DNA of 64,000 nucleotides from Saprospiraceae bacterium. Lineage in GTDB: Bacteria > Bacteroidota > Bacteroidia > Chitinophagales > Saprospiraceae. The stretch's first letter is position 1. Every line of letters starts with the position of its first letter. The position numbers and the translations under genes are program-made. A model generated the notes under the pieces. That model was given only the letters and a program-made list of their open reading frames with translations. It did not search any database and was not told where the DNA came from. The stretch is from the NCBI GenBank assembly GCA_017985675.1, contig JAGNXB010000004.1, positions 1 to 64,000 of the forward strand, read 5' to 3'. This document shows, one piece after another, positions 35,919 to 45,444 of the stretch.

Positions 35919-37502
35919 TTACCAGCCAGGAACAATACGGTGTTCTATTTCCCAATTAGCCCTTAAGGTAGGCAGGATATGAACCGAACGTGGTTCTGCC
36001 GGAATGTTCCTAAAATAGTCTGCGCCATCCCAGAAACCGTTGCCATTTGTATCCGAACTCAAAAACAGCAGATAGCTGCCAGGTAATAATGGTGGCAAAT
36101 TAATGACCCATTTCGTTGTAAATGCAGATCGTATCGTCCCCAAAACGGGTTTACCTTGGGCATCAGTCAAGTCTAATAATATGGGATAGGTGGAAAGTAT
36201 GGAATCTATGGTTAAATTTATCATAGCCCAATCACCCGATGCCCCGGTCTGATATCCCATTGCCATAGAATCCTGATTAACTGCACCTGTTACCGATTTT
36301 AGTGCACCTGGAAGAAAACGAAGGACTACATTGGATTCTGAAGGTGTAACGCCATACAACGTCAATGTATCTCCTTTTTCAGATATAGACATCCCTCCAA
36401 GCGGCAATTTTACAGAATCAATAAACACTTCAATGAGCCCCGAATCGGGTAATACTAAAGGGGGACTGCACACAAATTGGATAGGCAGTTCTGGCGGCTG
36501 TTTTCCCTGCCTGACTAATTTGGGCAGATTATTGACTGGACTCAGGCTATCTGTAAATGACGGATACATCAGGGTGTCTCCCTCTACAATAAATCTACCT
36601 CCACGAGTACCTGGTTGTAACCAAATCGTTAGTAAGGAGTCTGCTGTCCATTGAAAGAAGCTCAATGAATCGGATTCCAAAGGATCAGACCAATGAATGG
36701 GTGTCCGGTTAAATGCGAAGCTGATGGCGCCTTGTTGGCGGGTGCTGTCAATGGCAATTACACGCAGCTTTCGAGATGCCTGAGGGAGTTCCAGTCGGGG
36801 TAATGCGGATTGAAGTCCAGAAATGGTAATTAGATTGTCTACCCAAGCCAGACGTTCTTCAGGTTGATCAAAACGATAATTATTATTGCGATCATCTAAT
36901 GCAAAAAGTTGATATGTCCCCTTGCGCAGATTGGAAAACCGGTAACTTCCATTTTTATCACTCCTTGTAAAATAGTCTGGTAATTCCTTAACAATGACTG
37001 AATCCTCGGTTGATCGATGCAACATTATGATGACATCGGCTACGGGCTGACGGGTTTTGGCATCGATGATGATGCCGGATGCTTCCAGGCTATCTAATAC
37101 AGGACCAGTAGAGAAAACATATTTCATGTCAGGCACTACATTCCCTTCACTGCGGTCACTTACAGCTTTTCCAAAAAAGAGCGTATATGTGGTGCTGTCT
37201 TTCCAGGGTTCATCCGGATTGAATAAGACCTCAATGCGTTTGCCTTTGACAGTAACTTTTGGTGGAGTTACGGTAGGCGGAGAGATGACAATCTGCTTTT
37301 GCGCCTCTTTTAACTGGATCCATTCATCAAAAAAAAGATCGACCTGAACGGGTCGAAAATTAGTTTGTCGGTCCGGAGTAGAAAGCGCCTTTTCAAGTTT
37401 GGGTGGTAATTCGTCTTTCGCTCCGCCCTCGGGTGGGAGTACCCGGGCACAAGCTGAGAGTACCACGATAAAAAGAAAACTCCAACGGGACAAAGCAATC
37501 AT
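35919..37502 (-). CDS. lipoprotein with Ig-like (Big_5) domain
   Basis: A 527-residue lipoprotein: signal MIALSRWSFLFIVVLSAC with the lipid Cys at residue 18. After a PPEGGAKDELPPKL linker comes an N-terminal Big_5 Ig-like domain (about 35-130; VDLFFDEWIQLKEAQKQIVI), then a carboxypeptidase-regulatory-like domain (about 140-225; GSYRFSNLRKGTYQLFALDD), then more beta-rich sequence. This arrangement is common in Bacteroidota surface lipoproteins of unknown function. Convergent with the P450 gene. Confidence 0.8.
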   Translation of the reverse strand: MIALSRWSFLFIVVLSACARVLPPEGGAKDELPPKLEKALSTPDRQTNFRPVQVDLFFDEWIQLKEAQKQIVISPPTVTPPKVTVKGKRIEVLFNPDEPWKDSTTYTLFFGKAVSDRSEGNVVPDMKYVFSTGPVLDSLEASGIIIDAKTRQPVADVIIMLHRSTEDSVIVKELPDYFTRSDKNGSYRFSNLRKGTYQLFALDDRNNNYRFDQPEERLAWVDNLITISGLQSALPRLELPQASRKLRVIAIDSTRQQGAISFAFNRTPIHWSDPLESDSLSFFQWTADSLLTIWLQPGTRGGRFIVEGDTLMYPSFTDSLSPVNNLPKLVRQGKQPPELPIQFVCSPPLVLPDSGLIEVFIDSVKLPLGGMSISEKGDTLTLYGVTPSESNVVLRFLPGALKSVTGAVNQDSMAMGYQTGASGDWAMINLTIDSILSTYPILLDLTDAQGKPVLGTIRSAFTTKWVINLPPLLPGSYLLFLSSDTNGNGFWDGADYFRNIPAEPRSVHILPTLRANWEIEHRIVPGW

Positions 37503-37671
37503 GTTGGCAAAATTAACCCGGCATGAGGATTTTGCCCTTATTCATTCGATGAGATCTTTCATCATCCGGCTATGAATAAGGATGGGTGGCATAGACAAAA
37601 TGCGCTCGGGGCAAACATAATAGAGATCAGCAGGTGTGGTTATTCGTTTAAAACAGCATTGAACTATTGGG

Positions 37672-38199
37672 TCATGGCTTTTCGGTCGTTGGGTAGAAGG
37701 TGAGATCGAGTATCCGTAACCTATTTTTGTTTCCAAATCGCACTACTTTTTCCGGGATCAACCAGCCAAAAACCCCACTTAGGAATAAGGCTGATCCCCC
37801 GACCTGATATTGGAAGGGTGCAGGATTACGTGTATTTATTAATACATCCAAGAGACTGTAAACGGTCCAGACACCAGTGAAAATCAAGAGTGTATTGGAC
37901 AATCCTTTGGCCCAGTTATTGGACCCCGTAAATCGAATGGCGGCAATTTGGTCTAACGCTACTGCCCCACCTGCAAATTGAACCGTATTTGCTTCCGGGT
38001 AGAGCTCTAGAATATCCCGGGTATAGTATTGTTTGGGTTGGTCCTTGAGGCTAAATGTTACTTCATCACCAACATAAAGCTTGGTAGTCTTTGTACGACC
38101 GTAACGTTCGACTTGGATGACTTTTTGACTTATTGCAGATGGCCAAAATGGACCGAATAACAACATGGCCGCAAAAAACAAACGAAGGGGCAAAAGCAT
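37672..38199 (-). CDS. membrane protein of unknown function
   Basis: A 175-residue protein with an N-terminal signal or anchor (about residues 3-24) and two further hydrophobic segments (near 98-115 and 130-150). Between them lies a beta-rich part with VGDEVTFSLKDQPKQYYTRD. I recall similar uncharacterised proteins in Bacteroidota, but no function. It is 48 bp downstream of the DUF2461 gene and may share its transcript. The 169 bp beyond its stop hold nothing I can name. Confidence 0.6.
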   Translation of the reverse strand: MLLPLRLFFAAMLLFGPFWPSAISQKVIQVERYGRTKTTKLYVGDEVTFSLKDQPKQYYTRDILELYPEANTVQFAGGAVALDQIAAIRFTGSNNWAKGLSNTLLIFTGVWTVYSLLDVLINTRNPAPFQYQVGGSALFLSGVFGWLIPEKVVRFGNKNRLRILDLTFYPTTEKP

Positions 38200-38247
38200 A
38201 TTTGATTAATTGGATGAATGAAAAACAGTGTAATGGACTGATAAGAC

Positions 38248-38916
38248 CTAATCCTGATTGGCTTCCATAATAAACGCTGTCAACGGTTTGACAATCTGGT
38301 ATCTTTTCAAAATATCATCCATGAAATCCTTTTTGGTAATGGCTTCGGGTGCCCATTCCGTAAAATAATAATAGGCTTTGTTGAAGATAAGCGGTTGAAT
38401 TTGACCTGCTTCTTTCAAACCCGCAGGCAGTACCTTATTCTTTTCTCCGCGAATTTCCCCATAGTGGGTAATAAACGCCTTATCAGAAATCAAGCTGCTA
38501 AATCGTTTAGGCTCAGCGGCAATTTTTTCACGAATGCGCAGCAATTGCTCTTTTTCCGGCTGATAGGCTCCACTGTATAAGCGGGCATGACGACCGCCCA
38601 ATTCCAGATAAATGCCGTTCGCATTATGGTCTTTCCGCCCGCCTGGAGCAATGATGGCACTTGCGAATAGTTTGTAGGGTGTTTTGTCCGCACTAAACCG
38701 GGTGTCCTTATAAATCCGAAAAATCGCATCTTTTGGGGTAAGTAATATGCGATGATCCAGTTCATGCATTCGGTCGATCAGATCCTTTACAAATAACTCA
38801 AAAGGAGCTTTTACCACTGTTTCATAATGCTTTTTGTGGGCATTAAACCATTCGCGATCGTTGTTTTCTTCCAGGCTTCGAAAGAAAGAAATAAAGTCAG
38901 TGGTAAAATAAGCCAT
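38248..38916 (-). CDS. DUF2461 family protein
   Basis: A 222-residue soluble protein with the DUF2461 signatures FFRSLEENNDREWFNAHK at residues 10-27 and RIYKDTRFSADKTPYK near 67, and ARLYSGAYQPEKEQL near 110. Function unknown. A TATCTTTC box (38934-38941) close to consensus lies about 20 bp upstream. Divergent from the Bax-inhibitor gene. Confidence 0.85.
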   Translation of the reverse strand: MAYFTTDFISFFRSLEENNDREWFNAHKKHYETVVKAPFELFVKDLIDRMHELDHRILLTPKDAIFRIYKDTRFSADKTPYKLFASAIIAPGGRKDHNANGIYLELGGRHARLYSGAYQPEKEQLLRIREKIAAEPKRFSSLISDKAFITHYGEIRGEKNKVLPAGLKEAGQIQPLIFNKAYYYFTEWAPEAITKKDFMDDILKRYQIVKPLTAFIMEANQD

Positions 38917-38985
38917 GTTGTATTTTCTTTGTCGAAAGATACGTTATAGCCGCAAAATGCTTTATTTTTCGCAAAAATCCAGACT

Positions 38986-39726
38986 ATGAGTTTATTTAAT
39001 ATGCGCAGCAGCAGCAATCCGGTCCTAAACGAAAGCAAGTTCACCAATCAGGATATGCTTCAAAGTGCTCTGGGCCAGGAGACGATGACAGCCAAAGGTG
39101 CTGTCAGCAAAACGATTATCCTGGGACTCTTAATGCTACTTACTGCTTTTGTAGGCTATACTATGCCCAGTCCTATTTTTATGTGGGGCGGCGCGATTGC
39201 TGGACTCGTAATTGTGATCATTGCAACATTCAAAACGCAGTGGTCGCCCGTATTGGCTCCTTTGTATGCATTGGCTGAAGGCTTTTTTGTGGGTACGATT
39301 ACTTATATGTATGCCTCTGCTTTTGCCGGCATTGTTTTCCACGCGGTCACACTGACCATCGGGATGTTGTTCATAATGTTGTTTCTTTATCAAGCACGCA
39401 TCATTGTCGTAACGCAGAAACTTAGGAGTGGCATTATCATGGCTACTATGGCCGTTTTACTTTTATATCTGGCAAGCTGGGGTCTTTCCTTTTTTGGTAT
39501 CAATGTCCCTTACCTACATGAAGGTGGCATTATGGGAATTGGAATTAGTGTGGTTATTATCGGTATTGCCGCTATGAACTTACTCCTTGACTTTGACCTT
39601 TTTGAAAAAGGAGAAGAGCAGGGTGCGCCCAAATACATGGAATGGTTTGCAGCTATGGGATTATTAGTCACCCTGATCTGGTTGTATATCGAATTCCTAC
39701 GTCTGCTGAGCAAACTGCGCGACTAA
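38986..39726 (+). CDS. Bax inhibitor-1/YccA-family membrane protein
   Basis: A 246-residue integral membrane protein with seven predicted helices, starting around residue 45. It carries the family's GLLMLLTAFVGYTM first helix and DFDLFEKGEEQGAPKYMEW stretch with conserved Asp near the end. Bacterial members include calcium-leak channels (BsYetJ) and FtsH-linked YccA. Which role applies here cannot be told. Confidence 0.88.
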   Translation: MSLFNMRSSSNPVLNESKFTNQDMLQSALGQETMTAKGAVSKTIILGLLMLLTAFVGYTMPSPIFMWGGAIAGLVIVIIATFKTQWSPVLAPLYALAEGFFVGTITYMYASAFAGIVFHAVTLTIGMLFIMLFLYQARIIVVTQKLRSGIIMATMAVLLLYLASWGLSFFGINVPYLHEGGIMGIGISVVIIGIAAMNLLLDFDLFEKGEEQGAPKYMEWFAAMGLLVTLIWLYIEFLRLLSKLRD

Positions 39727-39735
39727 AGCCAAGAT

Positions 39736-40512
39736 CTAGTTAACCAGCCTGTAGAAAAAACTTTTCATTGTTTTATCCAGGTCCTGTGCCTTTTGATAAT
39801 AGTCATGGCCGGGATTAGCCAGTATTAGCTGTAGGCTGACCTGAACATCTTGGTCCGGCGCGTTATTTCCGAGCTGTGCAAGCAGTAGATACCATTCAGC
39901 ACTTTGTGCTGTTTTTGTTGCCTGTTTTGCATCGACGTAGGTCTGAAAAGCTGCTGTAGCTGTTTCGTAGTCCTCTGTCAGATAGGATACAGAACCCAGG
40001 TTGAACATGGCATCCAAATAATCGGGATGATTGGCAGGTACGTCTGCAAAAGCCGCTTTGGCTTCAGCATAATGTTGTTTTGCAAAGGCAATTTCCCCGG
40101 CGGTGTATTGGGCATGCCGCTCTGGTCCGGATGTGTTTCGTTGTCCGGAGAGCAATGTAATCTCCTGAGAATAGGTCGCCAGTAATTGTTGGGATCCATA
40201 CTGTTGATTAACCAAGTATGCACCTCCTGCGATCAGAAGGACAGCCACCACGGCGGCGATAGATGCCCACCGGCGTAGGGGTAATTGGTGCACCTTGGGC
40301 TCAGCTGTATTCAGTTCGATCGTGCTGAATTTTTTCCGCAGATCACTGGCGATAGCAAATTCGGCCAATTCCCTTACTAATTGCTGGTCATTGAGTTCCT
40401 GCTGCGCCTCTTTATTATCAGCCAACAGGGTTTCTATTTCCCTGCGTTCGGCTGGAGATAAGCTACCCCGGAGATAAGCAGCTATTTGTTCATGTAAGAC
40501 TTCGTTGTTCAT
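39736..40512 (-). CDS. membrane TPR protein, likely anti-sigma factor
   Basis: From the ATG at 40512 the protein has 258 residues. The N-terminal 75 residues (LHEQIAAYLRGSLSPAERRE) resemble the cytoplasmic sigma-binding domain of anti-sigma factors. A single membrane helix follows (WASIAAVVAVLLIAGGAYLV, about residues 86-105), then a periplasmic part with two or three TPR motifs (YTAGEIAFAKQHYAEAKAAF). Its ATG overlaps the TGA of the upstream ECF sigma gene (ATGA), implying translational coupling. The longer open frame is antisense-free but starts inside the sigma gene. Confidence 0.82.
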   Translation of the reverse strand: MNNEVLHEQIAAYLRGSLSPAERREIETLLADNKEAQQELNDQQLVRELAEFAIASDLRKKFSTIELNTAEPKVHQLPLRRWASIAAVVAVLLIAGGAYLVNQQYGSQQLLATYSQEITLLSGQRNTSGPERHAQYTAGEIAFAKQHYAEAKAAFADVPANHPDYLDAMFNLGSVSYLTEDYETATAAFQTYVDAKQATKTAQSAEWYLLLAQLGNNAPDQDVQVSLQLILANPGHDYYQKAQDLDKTMKSFFYRLVN

Positions 40513-41099
40513 AATTTTTGCTTTAAGATCCGCGCCACCTCGGGCTCTGCGTGTATGAGCGCACTCAGCTTCTTTGTACATTGATACTTCAACTTGCGCG
40601 CCATCATCTCGCTGCTCAGGCTGAGCTGATCTGCGATCTCCACCATGGAGTATTTCTCCTGCCAGAGTTTGATAATTCGGACACATCGTGGATCAAGTTT
40701 TTGAAGAAAACGCTCCAAAAGGCTTTCCGATTCCCTATCCATTAATATATGGTCGGGTCCGGGTTCTTGTTCTTTGGCGGTGTCCTGGCGCACTTCTTCA
40801 TGAAGATCCGTTCGTTGCTGTTTCCTTAGTTGGTTCATCCAGCAAAAACGGGCAATGGTACTTAGGTAAGCGGCCAGGTTGCCCTGGTGTTCATATTTGC
40901 CTTCCCGGATATTGCGGTCCATGATAATCAGACTTTCCTGATACATGTCCTCGGCATCCTGAATGTTACCTTTATTTTGTCTAATGACGACAAAAACGGC
41001 ATTTCTCAGTGCCTTATCCCGATATACCTGCTCCAGCGCCTGATCTCTTGCTCTGCCGCCCGCGGCGATCTGTACAATCAGATCTGTATACTTCTCCAT
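40509..41099 (-). CDS. ECF-type sigma factor of the CHAT locus
   Basis: A 196-residue sigma factor with region 2 (GNIQDAEDMYQESLIIMDRN and LAAYLSTIARFCWMNQLRK, about 40-97) and region 4 (KYSMVEIADQLSLSSEMMAR, about 148-167). It overlaps the membrane TPR gene by 4 bp and is divergent from a CHAT-protease operon. Together these suggest a membrane-signalled regulon that includes the CHAT genes. Such sigma/TPR pairs next to CHAT genes recur in Bacteroidota as I recall; the exact regulon is inference. Confidence 0.88.
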   Translation of the reverse strand: MEKYTDLIVQIAAGGRARDQALEQVYRDKALRNAVFVVIRQNKGNIQDAEDMYQESLIIMDRNIREGKYEHQGNLAAYLSTIARFCWMNQLRKQQRTDLHEEVRQDTAKEQEPGPDHILMDRESESLLERFLQKLDPRCVRIIKLWQEKYSMVEIADQLSLSSEMMARKLKYQCTKKLSALIHAEPEVARILKQKL

Positions 41100-41289
41100 A
41101 CGTGCGAAAAATACGACGGTTTCTTTGAAAAGTGCCCGTTAAATATTTCTCTTCCAAGCCATTAAATTTTAAGATCTTAGCAGAATCCAAATAAAATTGT
41201 GCAAAAACGGCTAATTTTTGGGTTTGGATGGGTAACATTTCGCCTCACTATAACATGTATTCACAACCAAACTATAAACACACCCTATT
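41100..41289. promoter_or_regulatory. divergent regulatory region of the CHAT locus
   Basis: TAACAT occurs twice in direct orientation (41233-41238 and 41251-41256, 18 bp apart), in GGTAACATTTCGCC and CTATAACATG. The spacing suggests a -35/-10-like pair for the ECF factor itself, or a direct-repeat operator. No TAnnTTTG box is present. Confidence 0.35.
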
Positions 41290-41988
41290 ATGAGCACTAC
41301 AAACACAAATGGTTTTTGGCACAGTGATCGGCAGATTAATTGGATTCTTGTTATTTCTGCCCTGTCTTTATTGATTTTACTTTTGATCAGATTTTATCCA
41401 GTCCCACCCCCACCTCCGGACACAGATCCCTGCTGGAACCCAGAGGAATTTTATACCCTTCCGGCTATACAGGCGGAGTGGCAAGTGGCTTTATGCCGGA
41501 CAGACAATTGCAGCATAAATGAATTTGTTTGCTTTGACTCATGCCGTACCAACATTAAAGTGCTGCCATCCTACATTGCATTGCAAGAGCGCCATAAGGA
41601 AATTGCTTATGTTTTTGCCAAAAACTGTCGGGAGCGAAGTTTGGATGTCTGTTCAATGATCTTAGCTTTCCCATGGTTGGCCGATTTTATCTGGTATATT
41701 ATCATCGGCGATCCCACAGAAGATTGTGACATGAACAATTGTTACACACATGTCATGCTGCCTGCACTTTATAATTCACCTGCGGAATTTCGGATGGTAT
41801 CGGATAGTGTAATTAATTCTATTGTTTTACAAACACCCAGCCTTTCCTATAACGATACTACTAAAATATTTTCAAATACAATTGACGGCAAATCTTACTG
41901 GGCAACTGTATTCGAGGATGTGCCTGTTGATACCACTTTACTATTAATTGTAAATGGTGATACCATTAGGCTTTGGCTCAAAGGCTGA
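41290..41988 (+). CDS. Cys-rich membrane-anchored protein of unknown function
   Basis: A 232-residue protein. A short cytoplasmic head (about 1-15) is followed by a membrane helix (NWILVISALSLLILLLIRF), a Pro-rich linker (PVPPPPPDTDP) and an extracytoplasmic domain with nine Cys (CWNPEEF, LCRTDNC, VCFDSC, NCRERSLDVC, DCDMNNC). The even spacing suggests several disulfides. It is 14 bp upstream of the CHAT gene and clearly in one operon. No family is recognised. It could be a sensor, an inhibitor, or a substrate of the CHAT protein. Confidence 0.7.
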   Translation: MSTTNTNGFWHSDRQINWILVISALSLLILLLIRFYPVPPPPPDTDPCWNPEEFYTLPAIQAEWQVALCRTDNCSINEFVCFDSCRTNIKVLPSYIALQERHKEIAYVFAKNCRERSLDVCSMILAFPWLADFIWYIIIGDPTEDCDMNNCYTHVMLPALYNSPAEFRMVSDSVINSIVLQTPSLSYNDTTKIFSNTIDGKSYWATVFEDVPVDTTLLLIVNGDTIRLWLKG

Positions 41989-42002
41989 TAAATATAACAA
42001 TC

Positions 42003-44933
42003 ATGAGGACCAGGCCATGCCCGATAAAAATCCTTTTTAGCCGGGCATGGCCGCTCATGATCATCGTATGGTTTTTTGCATACGATCTTCAGGCGCAATC
42101 CAACACCAAGGCTATCACCCAGGACGAAAAAGAGCTTAAAGAAATCCTAATGTTGATCAGAAGTGATGACCCTGAAGCGGGATTTGAGCAACTGGACAGT
42201 TTTGTGACCAAGTATATCCAACGAGATTCAATTGGATCTTACATTCCAGCTTTGGTGGAAGGTATCAATGCTGCCGTCCAGATCAAACGCTTTGCCAAAG
42301 CGGAAGAATTATATCACCGCGCTGATTCCCTGATGGTTTTGGCCAAACCGCGCGGCTACCCCCTTTGGCGATATTATCATTACAGCTTGGTGAACGGGTA
42401 TGTAAAGGTTCTCCATGAAACCGGAGACAAACGGGCTGCGGAGCAACTCTATCATACTACCATGGATGAAATGAACCGTCTTTCAAATCCTACGAAGGAT
42501 GAAGAGGTCTTGTTAACCAATCTTGAAAAATGGTTCGTCAAAGTGCTCAAAGAGGCGGGCAGGTGGCCTGAAGCTATGCGCTATTATGACCGCATTATAG
42601 CAGCCCAACAAAAATTGAATCGACCCGATCTGCTTTTGCAAACCAGAGCTAACCGCGCGGGGGCATTGCGTGAAATTGGATTTCCGGACAGTGCCCGGCA
42701 AGAGCTTCTTCTAGTAATCCAGGCATTTCGTAAAGAGTCTAAACAATTTATATCTTTTACGGATGCAGGTACCTTTTCTAAACGACTATGTTATTTTCTG
42801 ATTGAATTGGCGGCCTGTTATCGTGAACTTGGTTTGTATGATGAGGCATTAGCCACGATGCAGGAACTAAAAACAGAACGATTAAAAATATCAAGCGTTC
42901 CGGAGTGGGTTGATATGTATAAGGAAGCCATAGTCCTTCATGAGATGGGAAGGCATATCCAGGCACTTGATCAAGCGAGAACGGCCTATTCCATTTACAA
43001 AGACCGAATCAAAAAGGAAAAAAAACACTCCCTGGAATTTTTACTTGGGGTGAATCTGCTTATCAGCGAAATGCATAGTGATTTAGGTGACACAAAAGCG
43101 GCTTTGGGGCAATTGGATACGCTGGAGCAAATCGTAAAGATTCAAATTGGGGATCCCTTTGGCGATGTTTTAAGTTCAGCCAGTCTGATGCCTTTTATTC
43201 AAATCTATTATGAACGAAGTCGTGTTTCCGAACTTCGTTATCGGAGTCACAGGCAACCTTCTACTTTATCGGCATTGGGTGAAAGTTGTCGGTCGGCCAA
43301 AACATTGCTTCATCAATTGCAGTCCGGTTTACCCGATGCCGAGACGCTGGTATTTTTAAATAATTATGGTCGGAAAATAAATCTGATAGGCATGGCCTAT
43401 GCAGATTATGCAGGTTTAGGCCAAACGCTGGATGAAGCAATAGCCTTTGGCGAATCAGGAAAAACCATATTACTGGATCTCGCCGTGCGGCAACATTCCA
43501 GAGACATGGATCCACTTGTACCTAAAGAGCTACAGGTAAAGGAACTCGCCTTACGGACCGAAATAACGGATCTGTATGCACAATTAAAAAAAACCAAAAA
43601 AGAAGAAAAACCAAATATTCAGAAAAAAATAACGGCCAGACAAGACGAACGGGAAAAATTAATGGCCCAATTTAAAGCGAATTATCCGGACTTTTATCAC
43701 GAGCAATTTGAACGTATTTTTCCCAATGCAAAATCATTGCGAAAATCATTGCCTGCTGGTGCGGCAATACTCACCTACACCTGGCAGGACACGATCATGT
43801 ATGGCTTGGTATTGACATCTTCTTCAGAGCGGCTTATACGCATCCAGGTACCCGACAGTCTGACGGCTATGATCCGCGATTTTAGGCTGTTGATCACGGA
43901 CAAGACCTCACGCGAAGCTATCTGGGGCAGTCCCCAATCGCAGGAATTTGTCAAACAAGCCAGATATTTTTATCAACTTTTAGTGGCCCCATTTGCTGAT
44001 TTACTTCCTGCACGTGTTTTATTGATTCCGGATGGGGTACTTGCCTACCTGCCCTTTGATTGTTTATTAACACGAGATCCACTACAGGGTGAAGCCTGGA
44101 GCACCTTGCCTTATTTTATAAGGGACCATGCATTGAGTACACACTTTTCCATCAGTACATGGCAACGGCTTGAATCGTCACCTGAACACAACTATACACT
44201 CGATTACATAGGATTCGCTCCCGATTTCACAGCTGGCCCTTCCAATGAGACGGTCTCGCGACGGGACATTTTATCGCCATTGTTGCATAACCGGGCTGAA
44301 ATAGAAACCGGATTACAATTGCTGGGTGGAAAGGCCTGGTATGATCAGGATGCCTCTCTGCATAATTTTCGACAGGTGGCAGGGCAGGCGCGTATTATTC
44401 ACCTCGCCACACATGGTAAAGCTAATGACCGTATAGGTGACGAATCGTTTATCGCCTTTGCGAATACCGGACCACGATCAAAAGAAAACCCGGCGGATAC
44501 GTTGTTGGTACGGGATATTTATTCTGAAATAATTCCGGCGGCACTTGTCATACTTTCTGCCTGCGAAACAGGCATTGGAGAAGTACTGGTTGGCGAAGGG
44601 ATTATCGGTTTGAACAATGGTTTTGTACATGCTGGGGTACGCAGTCTCCTGAGTACATTATGGAGTGTGGATGACCTGGCTATGTCGCAGATAATTGAAA
44701 TTTATCTTGAGGCCTTAAAAGAGGGTAATACAAAAGATGTAGCACTTCAACAAGCCAAATTAATGTTGCTTACAGACCCTTCCAAATCGCATCCTTATTA
44801 TTGGTCAGCAACAATACAGCAGGGAAGTTTACAACCACTTTATCCCTCCACCTGGACGTACTGGGCAGGTGGCCTTGCAGGTATTTGTATAATCGGACTA
44901 GGTATGGTCTATTTACGTAAACGCAGAGCCTAA
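42003..44933 (+). CDS. exported TPR-CHAT protein (caspase-like protease family)
   Basis: From the ATG at 42003 it has 976 residues: a signal peptide (cleavage after DLQAQ, near 30), a long helical TPR region (about 35-530), a charged coiled-coil (KKTKKEEKPNIQKK, near 540), a CHAT domain (about 640-940), and a C-terminal membrane helix with a KRRA end (about 950-976). The caspase-type dyad is intact: His804 in LATHG and Cys854 in SACETG, followed by GLNNGFVHAGVRSLLSTLWSVDD. CHAT proteins are proteases or regulators related to caspases (for example Csx29 and separase kin). The topology puts the catalytic domain outside the cytoplasm. Partner Cys-rich gene lies upstream. Confidence 0.88.
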   Translation: MRTRPCPIKILFSRAWPLMIIVWFFAYDLQAQSNTKAITQDEKELKEILMLIRSDDPEAGFEQLDSFVTKYIQRDSIGSYIPALVEGINAAVQIKRFAKAEELYHRADSLMVLAKPRGYPLWRYYHYSLVNGYVKVLHETGDKRAAEQLYHTTMDEMNRLSNPTKDEEVLLTNLEKWFVKVLKEAGRWPEAMRYYDRIIAAQQKLNRPDLLLQTRANRAGALREIGFPDSARQELLLVIQAFRKESKQFISFTDAGTFSKRLCYFLIELAACYRELGLYDEALATMQELKTERLKISSVPEWVDMYKEAIVLHEMGRHIQALDQARTAYSIYKDRIKKEKKHSLEFLLGVNLLISEMHSDLGDTKAALGQLDTLEQIVKIQIGDPFGDVLSSASLMPFIQIYYERSRVSELRYRSHRQPSTLSALGESCRSAKTLLHQLQSGLPDAETLVFLNNYGRKINLIGMAYADYAGLGQTLDEAIAFGESGKTILLDLAVRQHSRDMDPLVPKELQVKELALRTEITDLYAQLKKTKKEEKPNIQKKITARQDEREKLMAQFKANYPDFYHEQFERIFPNAKSLRKSLPAGAAILTYTWQDTIMYGLVLTSSSERLIRIQVPDSLTAMIRDFRLLITDKTSREAIWGSPQSQEFVKQARYFYQLLVAPFADLLPARVLLIPDGVLAYLPFDCLLTRDPLQGEAWSTLPYFIRDHALSTHFSISTWQRLESSPEHNYTLDYIGFAPDFTAGPSNETVSRRDILSPLLHNRAEIETGLQLLGGKAWYDQDASLHNFRQVAGQARIIHLATHGKANDRIGDESFIAFANTGPRSKENPADTLLVRDIYSEIIPAALVILSACETGIGEVLVGEGIIGLNNGFVHAGVRSLLSTLWSVDDLAMSQIIEIYLEALKEGNTKDVALQQAKLMLLTDPSKSHPYYWSATIQQGSLQPLYPSTWTYWAGGLAGICIIGLGMVYLRKRRA

Positions 44934-45444
44934 TTTTTCGAAGCTGTTGTTCCTGTCTGATTTTTTCCATTTCCGGCCATCAAACGGGTCCTTCGAATAA
45001 TTGATCTTTTCAGATTTTTATTTTTGTAACACCACTCAACAATTCGACTATAAAATAGTCGAAAATGAATAAATTCCCATCGTAAACGAATTATCTCGCC
45101 CGTTTCACTCCTTGTTGTTCCAATCGTTTAAAAAGTGTGCCCATCATACCGTGTTATGGAACAGTTGCCTTTGCATATTACCCGTTAATTTTAAATTATA
45201 ACTTAAAGCGCAAAATTTTAATGTAATTATCCCCATCCACCTCCTCATTTCTAATGAGTTGCTATCCCCAATAATAAGGATAAAGCAAGGACAATTAAAA
45301 ATACATTATACTGAATTTCAATTAATTGCACTTTATTTGTCTGCAATTAGCCTAATTGACTTTAACCCTTTCTTAAGGTCACATTACGAATGGACTGGGA
45401 CATTTGATAGAAAACAAGTAACCATCATCTTAAAACAAGTAACC
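44934..45444. other. 511-bp intergenic region with palindrome and 15-bp direct repeats
   Basis: AT-rich, no gene. It contains a perfect 9-bp inverted repeat at 45043-45063 and a 15-bp direct repeat at 45411-45446 that runs into the next start codon. A TGCCTTTG box at 45166-45173 is one base off the -7 consensus and could be a promoter with a long (about 270-nt) leader. The frame before the ATG is open but has no coding look. Confidence 0.5.
45043..45063. repeat. perfect 9+3+9 inverted repeat
   Basis: TTCGACTAT, AAA, ATAGTCGAA. Symmetry is exact. No T run follows, so a binding site is more likely than a terminator. Confidence 0.6.

Noticed and set aside
37542..37736. 64-codon ORF between the Ig-like lipoprotein and the 37672 gene
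   Set aside because: Overlaps the neighbouring gene's end and has no signal, motif or good start context.
41290..41988. The Cys-rich protein as a bacterial gasdermin paired with the CHAT protease
   Set aside because: It has an N-terminal membrane helix and extracytoplasmic Cys-rich domain, unlike gasdermins, which are cytoplasmic beta-sheet proteins with a short inhibitory tail.
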